DNA from: JALYGY01 sp963800975
GTDB taxonomy: Bacteria; Actinomycetota; Rubrobacteria; Rubrobacterales; Rubrobacteraceae
Direction: 5' to 3'
Assembly (NCBI GenBank): GCA_963800975.1
Contig: CAWDDB010000020.1
Location: 62,001 to 126,000 of the forward strand
Length of the DNA: 64,000 nt
Under the pieces are notes generated by a model. That model was not told where the DNA came from and did not search any database. It was given only the letters and a program-made list of their open reading frames with translations. Shown piece after piece: positions 59,094 through 64,000 of the stretch (position 1 is the first letter of the stretch; every line of letters starts with the position of its first letter). The position numbers and the translations under genes were made by a program.

Positions 59094-59764
59094 GCGAGGG
59101 TTCCGGGCGGAGGCCGGTCCGGGTCTTGATCGTCGAGGATCAGGACATCGTGCGCCGAGGGCTCGCGACGCTCCTGGAGCTGGACGAGCGGGTGGAGGTC
59201 GTTGGCGAAGCCGCCGATGGCGTCGAGGCCCTGCGTGAGATGACGCGCCTGAGGCCCGACGTCGCGCTGGTGGACGTGCGCATGCCGAGGATGGACGGCG
59301 TGGAGCTTACCCGGAGGGCGGCGACCGACCACCCCGAGGTCGCCGTCATCATCCTGACCACCTTCGACGACGACGAGTACGTCCTCGGCGGCCTGAGGGC
59401 AGGCGCGAAAGGCTACCTCCTCAAAAACGTCTCCCCCGAGGAGCTGGTCCAGACCATAGAGAAGGTGGACCGGGGCGAGCCCGTCCTCGGCGGACCGGCC
59501 GCCTCGCGCGTGATCTCGGAGCTCAAGCGCCTTGGAGACGCCCCGGGCCGGCGCCACGACCCCGAAGGCGTGCTCTCCGAAAGGGAGATCGAGGTGGTAG
59601 CCCTCGTTGGCAAGGGTGCCAACAACGCGGAGATAGCCGGCGCCCTCTACATAAGCGAGGGCACCGCCAGAAACCAGGTCTCCAAGATCCTGAGGAAATT
59701 GGGGCTCAGGGACCGAACCCAGCTGGCCGTCTACGCCGCCGAAAGAAACCGGCATCAGAATTAG
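59090..59764 (+). CDS. NarL/FixJ-family response regulator
   Basis: 224 residues from GTG 59090 (GTGA overlap with the kinase). Receiver with Asp62 in VALVDVRMPRMDGVEL, IILTTFDDDEYVLGGLRAGA and KGYLLKNVSPEE; the LuxR helix-turn-helix is LSEREIEVVALVGKGANNAE IAGALYISEGTARNQVSKIL. The last codons run into a GAATT-rich tract. Confidence 0.92.
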   Translation: MSEGSGRRPVRVLIVEDQDIVRRGLATLLELDERVEVVGEAADGVEALREMTRLRPDVALVDVRMPRMDGVELTRRAATDHPEVAVIILTTFDDDEYVLGGLRAGAKGYLLKNVSPEELVQTIEKVDRGEPVLGGPAASRVISELKRLGDAPGRRHDPEGVLSEREIEVVALVGKGANNAEIAGALYISEGTARNQVSKILRKLGLRDRTQLAVYAAERNRHQN

Positions 59765-59866
59765 GAATTAGGAGTTTGGAATGAGGAATTGAGGTTCCAG
59801 TGGCTGCTCTCGCGCCAGTCCCTCCAACACCAATTCACAATTCATCGTTCCTCATTCCCAATTCGA
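59757..59866. repeat. GAATT-rich tracts in inverted pair between convergent genes
   Basis: GGAATGAGGAA (59778-59788) and TTCCTCATTCC (59848-59858) are perfect inverted arms within AT-rich GGAATT-type tracts. The pair spans the ends of the regulator and MFS genes and could be a bidirectional terminator. Confidence 0.65.
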
Positions 59867-61074
59867 GCGTAGCGACTTCTGGCCAGTGCGCCGAAGAGGC
59901 CGAGCGGGACCGAGACGAGGGCGGCCAGGGCGAAGAGCAGCTCGAAGCGACCTTCTTGCGCGAGCGGGGCTGCGGCCGAGGCGGCCACCCCGCTCCCGAT
60001 GAAGACGGCCGCGGCGAAGAGCGAGACAACGGTGGCGCGAGACTCCGGTACTACCTCCGTGGCCCAGGTCTGGAGCGTCGAGTGCATAAAGGCGAATCCC
60101 CCGCCGACGAGTATCGCCGCGGCGCTCACGCCCGCGAGCGAGTGTCCCACGGCGCCAAGGGCGTAGCCAAGCGCGAGCATCCCCGCCCCGATCAGGATGA
60201 GCACGCTCGCCCCGAGGCGGTGGGCCAGGAGCTTGACGGCGCGGGTCCAGACGAGCACCGCCAGCCCGTAGAGACCGACGGAGAGGCCCGCTACGGCGGG
60301 GCTGTAGCCGATGCTCTCGAGCGCGGGGGCGAGGAAGGTAAGGAACCCGAGGATGGTCGCGCCCTCCACGAGCGCGATCCCGATCACCGCGATGGCCCAG
60401 GGCCGGCCGATAACCCGCCTGAGTTGGAGTAGCGGTCCCTCTTTCTCCTCGAGGGCGAAGTCCCGCGGCTCGGGCACCCTGGTAAGCATGAAGGCGAGCG
60501 CGACGCCGGCCAGGGCGGGGACCGCGAAGGCCAGTCGCCAGGCGTCAAGGTAGGCGGCGACGCCCCCGAACACGGTCGCCAAGGCCGTGCCCACGGCAGA
60601 GGCGGCCATCAGGTCGGCGAGGGCCTCCTGCCTTGACTCCATCCCGACCGTGTCGCCGACGTAGACGAGGGAGGTCGGTATGATCGCGGCGAAGAGCCCC
60701 CCGGCGATCGCCCGCGCCGCGACCAGGAAGATCAGGTCTGGCGCGACGGCCGAGAGGATCCCGGCTACCGCGGCCCCGATGAGCGTCAGGCGGATCACGC
60801 GCACCCTCCCCAGCCGGTCCGAGAGCATCCCCCACACGGGCTGCATGAGCCCGTAAAGCAGAAAGTAGAGGCTGGCCGTCGCCGTGGTCTCGGCCAGCGA
60901 GGCCCCGAGGGCCGCCGCGATGGTGACGAGCATCGGGGCGACCACGAAACGGTCGAAGCTGCTGAGGAACGCGGCGAACTGCAGGAGCCGCAGGCCGCCC
61001 CGGGATCCCGGCTCGGAGACGCCCCCCGTCTCAACCACCCAGCGGCTCCTCGGCGCGCTGCTCCCGACCGTCAC
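59842..61074 (-). CDS. Major facilitator superfamily transporter
   Basis: 410 residues, twelve predicted helices. Early FAAFLSSFDRFVVAPMLVTI, loop 2-3 motif GMLSDRLGRVRVIRLTLIG, helix 5 region TSLVYVGDTVGMESRQEALA and second half GYSPAVAGLSVGLYGLAVLV. Drug-efflux-like (DHA1-type) layout. The C-terminal residues RIGNEER are encoded by the GAATT-rich tract, so the natural end may have been altered. Substrate unknown. Confidence 0.87.
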   Translation of the reverse strand: MTVGSSAPRSRWVVETGGVSEPGSRGGLRLLQFAAFLSSFDRFVVAPMLVTIAAALGASLAETTATASLYFLLYGLMQPVWGMLSDRLGRVRVIRLTLIGAAVAGILSAVAPDLIFLVAARAIAGGLFAAIIPTSLVYVGDTVGMESRQEALADLMAASAVGTALATVFGGVAAYLDAWRLAFAVPALAGVALAFMLTRVPEPRDFALEEKEGPLLQLRRVIGRPWAIAVIGIALVEGATILGFLTFLAPALESIGYSPAVAGLSVGLYGLAVLVWTRAVKLLAHRLGASVLILIGAGMLALGYALGAVGHSLAGVSAAAILVGGGFAFMHSTLQTWATEVVPESRATVVSLFAAAVFIGSGVAASAAAPLAQEGRFELLFALAALVSVPLGLFGALARSRYARIGNEER

Positions 61075-61182
61075 CCGGCCGGCCGGACCAGCTAGTAGCC
61101 ATCTACTCCTTGAGTACCAGATGTGCGGTCAGCGCGAATGTTGCGTTCTCCCCCTCACCTCTCCACCGAGTCCGAGCCATCC

Positions 61183-61332
61183 TCAGTAGTGGGATGCCCT
61201 GACGAAGTAGTCCCCCACTTCACGTACGGGGTCAAGCCTGGTGACCTTGTCGACCCAGTTTACGCTATCTAAGGAGATCCAGAACTCAGTGTCCCGCCAA
61301 TCTCGAGGGGGTCTTTGCGACCAGACGTCCTC
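61183..61332 (-). pseudogene. Possible C-terminal remnant of an unidentified protein
   Basis: Minus-strand frame ending in TGA at 61183-61185 reads SEDVWSQRPPRDWRDTEFWI then SLDSVNWVDKVTRLDPVREV GDYFVRASHY. The composition is protein-like, but no start or domain is recognisable upstream, where the epoxide hydrolase pseudogene begins on the other strand. Confidence 0.3.
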
Positions 61333-61369
61333 GGATGTTCTCTTCGGCCAGACCGAACGAGAGGGTCAT

Positions 61370-62002
61370 ACCCGGGGCTCACGGCGGCGACTTCGGAGCC
61401 CAGATCTCGCGCGAGCTAGGAGTCATCGACTCGGGTCGCGTCGCCGGGGTGCACCTTACCGAGATCCTCTCCGCAAGCCCGTCAGCCGAGGAGGCCGATA
61501 TTTCTCGGACGGGCGGGAGGGAAAGAGCGTCGAGGCCGGCTACCGCTACGAGTACGAGCTCTCGGGCTACATGTGGGCGCAGCCGCAGCGCCCGCAGACG
61601 CTCGCCTACGGGCTCACGGACTCGCCGGTCGGGCAGCTGGCCTGGATCGTCGAGAAGTTCAAGGACTGGACCGACTCGGCTGAGTCGCCCGAGGATGCCG
61701 TCGACCGGGATCAGATGCTCACCAACGTGACGCTCTACTGGCTGACCGGCACTGCCAACTCCTCGGCCCGGATCTACCGCGAAGGGGCGGAATCCTTCGG
61801 CCAAGACGAACAGCAGTCCGTAGTCCCAACCGGCGTGGCGGTGTTGCCCGGGAACATCTCCGTGCCGATCCGGCGCCTCGTGGAGTAGACCAACAACGTT
61901 GTGCACTGGTCGGAGCTGGACAGCGGCGGCCACTTCCCCGCCATGGAGGTTCCTGACCTCCTCGTGGGCGACGTGCGCGAGTCCTTCCGCCGCGTCAGCT
62001 GA
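61370..62002 (+). pseudogene. Epoxide hydrolase (EphN-type) pseudogene
   Basis: Starts abruptly at GAHGGDFGAQISRELGVIDS (nucleophile-elbow region). After ISRTGGRE the frame shifts to GYRYEYELSGYMWAQPQRPQ TLAYGLTDSPVGQLAWIVEK, TNVTLYWLTGTANSSARIY and PTGVAVLPGNISVPIRRLVE, then a TAG (61886-61888), then TNNVVHWSELDSGGHFPAME and VGDVRESFRRVS. The N-terminal 150 residues are absent. At least one frameshift and one nonsense change. Confidence 0.8.
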
Positions 62003-62113
62003 TGCGGCAGAACCTCGGGCGCCTGCTCAGGTCTTCTTGACGCGAGGTCCTGCGGAGGCAGGGTCGCTATAATCCGGTGACTATTAAGGTCGTCTCGGAG
62101 GAGGCTGGCGCCG

Positions 62114-63004
62114 CTGATAACGCGATTCGATCACGCGGTGATCGCCGTCGGCGACCTGAAACGGGCCGTCGAGATCTACGGCTCGCTCGGCTTCGGCGTC
62201 GCTCCCGGCGGGCGCCACGACCGCCGCGGCACCCACAACGCTATCGTCCGCTTCGGCACCGACTACCTCGAGCTCCTCGGGGTCTACGATCCGGAGAAGG
62301 CCGTGGCCAGCGGGCACAACGGCAGGGCGCTCGCGGAGTTCGTGCGCGAGCGCGAAGGCGGGCTCGTGGGATGCGCGTTCGCGACCGACGACATCGACGG
62401 CGAGGTAGCACGCCTGCGGGAGGCAGGGCTCGAACTGGTTGGCCCGTTTGCGATGAGGCGGGAGCTGCCCGACGGCCAGAAGCTCACCTGGCGGCTGCTC
62501 GTCCCTGTCGACATCCCCTGGCGGCGCCCGTGGCCTTTCTTTATACAGTGGGACCAGCCTGACGACGAGCGCCTGGCCATCGAAAGACCAGGCAAGCACC
62601 ACAACGGCGCCGGCTCGGTCGGGGGCGTGGCGGTCGCGGTCAGCGATCTGGACCGGGCGGTACGCCTCTACTCGAGCCTGTTCGACACGCGCCCTGAGGA
62701 GACCGGCGAGGTGCGAGGGCTATGCGCGTCCCGCGCGCGTTTCGTCGTACACGGCTTCACCGTGGACCTCCTTTCGCCCGCGGGAGAAGGCCCCGTCGAG
62801 CGTGAGATCTCACGCCAGGGCGAGGGACCGTTCGAGGTGAGGGTTCGGGTCGCCGATCTTGGGACAGCTAGAGAGGTACTCGCTGATGCGGGCGTCGAGG
62901 AGGCAGAGGCCGCGGAGGGGCTCCGCATCCCCAGCAGCCGGGCGCTCGGCGCGCGGCTCCTGCTCGTCGAGCAGCCACAGAGACCATCGGGAGGAGAGGG
63001 ATGA
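62114..63004 (+). CDS. Two-module VOC protein
   Basis: About 296 residues if it starts at CTG 62114, which has GGAGGAGG nine bases upstream and gives the expected ITRFDHAVIAVGDLKRAVEI first strand; GTG 62138 is the first common start but would cut that strand. Module 1 at 1-150: GTHNAIVRFGTDYLELLGVY, LVGCAFATDDIDGEVARLRE. Module 2 at 170-290: SVGGVAVAVSDLDRAVRLYS SLF, VVHGFTVDLLSPAGEG. Similar to Glyoxalase_3-type proteins. Overlaps the next gene by ATGA. Confidence 0.78.
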   Translation: MITRFDHAVIAVGDLKRAVEIYGSLGFGVAPGGRHDRRGTHNAIVRFGTDYLELLGVYDPEKAVASGHNGRALAEFVREREGGLVGCAFATDDIDGEVARLREAGLELVGPFAMRRELPDGQKLTWRLLVPVDIPWRRPWPFFIQWDQPDDERLAIERPGKHHNGAGSVGGVAVAVSDLDRAVRLYSSLFDTRPEETGEVRGLCASRARFVVHGFTVDLLSPAGEGPVEREISRQGEGPFEVRVRVADLGTAREVLADAGVEEAEAAEGLRIPSSRALGARLLLVEQPQRPSGGEG

Positions 63005-64000
63005 TGGAGCAGGAAAGGCCTGACAGGGTAGTCGAAGGGACCGGAGCGGAGATGCTGGCGGAGTGCCTTTGCCTGGCCGGGATAGATATCATTTTCGGTC
63101 TCTCGGGGGACACGGGTGTGATCTTCTACGATGCGCTCTACCACCGGCGGGACAGGATCCGCCACGTGATGGCCCACGATGAGCGGCACGCGGCGTACAT
63201 GGCCGACGCGTACGCCCGCTGCACCAACAGGGTTGGGGCCATGGAGGTATCCAGCGGTGGCGGCGTGACCTACGCCGTCGGAGGCCTTGGGGAGGCATAT
63301 GCGTCATCGGTGCCAATACTCGTCATAACCTCGGACATCCACAGCAACAGCCGCGGCACCGGGGCGCTGACGGAGATAGACCAGGAACTGCTCTTCTCGG
63401 CGGTGACCAAGTGGCGGGCGACCGTGCCAAGCGCGTCCGACTTACCCCGCCTCGTCGTCGAGGCGCTCGAGGCCGCCACGAGCGGCCGCCCCGGTCCAGC
63501 ATGCCTCATAGTGCCAGAGGATGTTCTGGACGAGCCAGGCCGCGCGCCGGCCGGTGCCTTCGGCATCGAGGTCCCGAGGACGAGACCGGCCCCGGACGAA
63601 GACTCCGTCCGGCTGGCAGCCGAGGCACTGCGGCAGGCAGAGAGGCCTGCCATCGTCGCGGGGTCGGGGGTACACATCTCGGGGGCGTGGGACGAGTTGG
63701 CACGGCTCGCGGAGACCGCCGGCCTGCCTGTGGCCACCACAATACACGGTAAGGGCTCCATCGCCGAGACAAGCTGCTGGAGCCTCGGCGTGGCCGGGGC
63801 CAACGGCGCCAGGGACTACGCCAACGAGTACCTCGCCGGCGCCGACGCCGTGCTCTTCGTCGGTACCAGGGCGAACGCGACCGATACCAACTCCTACGCG
63901 AGCCCCACACGGGAAGGGACCGTTGTTATCCACAACGACATCGAGGCCGCGAGGGTTGGCCGCAACTTCCCAGGCAGCATCCCGCTCGTCGGCGACGCGC
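63001..64000 (+). CDS. ThDP-dependent enzyme (acetolactate-synthase-like), 3' end beyond window
   Basis: At least 333 residues from ATG 63001, coupled to the VOC gene. The N-terminal Pyr domain shows GAEMLAECLCLAGIDIIFGL SGDTG, and VMAHDERHAAYMADAYARCT with the conserved Glu that activates the cofactor. It continues GVTYAVGGLGEAYASSVPIL VITSD, KWRATVPSASDLPRLVVEAL and a central domain RLAAEALRQAERPAIVAGSG VHISGAWDELARLAETAGL. The family also includes benzoylformate decarboxylase and sulfoacetaldehyde acetyltransferase. The ThDP-binding GDG motif lies outside the window. Confidence 0.87.
   Translation, partial: MMEQERPDRVVEGTGAEMLAECLCLAGIDIIFGLSGDTGVIFYDALYHRRDRIRHVMAHDERHAAYMADAYARCTNRVGAMEVSSGGGVTYAVGGLGEAYASSVPILVITSDIHSNSRGTGALTEIDQELLFSAVTKWRATVPSASDLPRLVVEALEAATSGRPGPACLIVPEDVLDEPGRAPAGAFGIEVPRTRPAPDEDSVRLAAEALRQAERPAIVAGSGVHISGAWDELARLAETAGLPVATTIHGKGSIAETSCWSLGVAGANGARDYANEYLAGADAVLFVGTRANATDTNSYASPTREGTVVIHNDIEAARVGRNFPGSIPLVGDA

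Noticed and set aside
1..64000. Transposase, integrase or phage genes
   Set aside because: No recognisable transposase, integrase or structural phage protein was found on either strand; LNADxxDG proteins resemble phage tail motifs but have signal peptides.
1..64000. tRNA or rRNA genes
   Set aside because: I saw no cloverleaf or rRNA-like segment, but this was by eye only; a covariance-model scan would settle it.

Overview
The window is high-GC DNA from an actinobacterial-type, Gram-positive bacterium. A Rubrobacter-like organism is my best guess. It rests on the GC content, a LexA/DnaE2 cassette, NarL/LuxR-type two-component pairs, many RibD-type reductases and a CsbD protein; no rRNA or other marker gene confirms it. 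I saw no rRNA, tRNA, CRISPR array or transposase gene.

Left half (1-31.6 kb) is rich in surface and secreted proteins. It holds a partial GH16 protein, a lipoprotein, five members of a secreted family (signal segment, conserved stalk with an LNADxxDG motif, variable C-terminal domain) plus two fragments of it, an RTX-repeat protein, a beta-helix/RTX protein, a 1005-residue lamin-tail/Ig/beta-helix mosaic, a TolB-like beta-propeller and an LPDTG cell-wall protein. Within it lie a lexA-SOS box-DUF6504-dnaE2 cassette without imuB, a damaged HigBA toxin-antitoxin pair and several small enzymes. From 9.3 to 25.2 kb, nearly every intergenic gap carries a 45-70 bp repeat that is always in the same orientation and often sits beside a GC-rich terminator hairpin.

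Middle (31.6-48.9 kb) is almost entirely minus-strand and enzymatic. It starts with a response regulator/histidine kinase pair and continues with DUF899, PPOX, APH, alpha/beta hydrolases, cupins, VOC proteins, an AlkD-like protein, an SDR, a serine hydrolase and five intact RibD_C/DHFR-like paralogues plus one fragment. Spacing is short and most starts have an AAAGGAG-type ribosome binding site.

Right part (49.2-64 kb) holds a tightly overlapping plus-strand operon: ornithine-cyclodeaminase-like protein, a HAL/PAL-superfamily lyase whose MIO-forming triad reads Cys-Ala-Gly, and a four-part quaternary-amine (OpuC/Pro-type) ABC transporter. The order suggests uptake and breakdown of a betaine-like amino acid. 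Most of this operon is broken by single-base indels between 49.6 and 54.9 kb, either real decay or a local sequence-quality problem. Beyond it lie a Rossmann reductase, a YqeB-like protein and a membrane protein, a second two-component pair, an MFS transporter, an epoxide hydrolase pseudogene, a double-VOC protein and the start of a ThDP-dependent enzyme that runs off the window.
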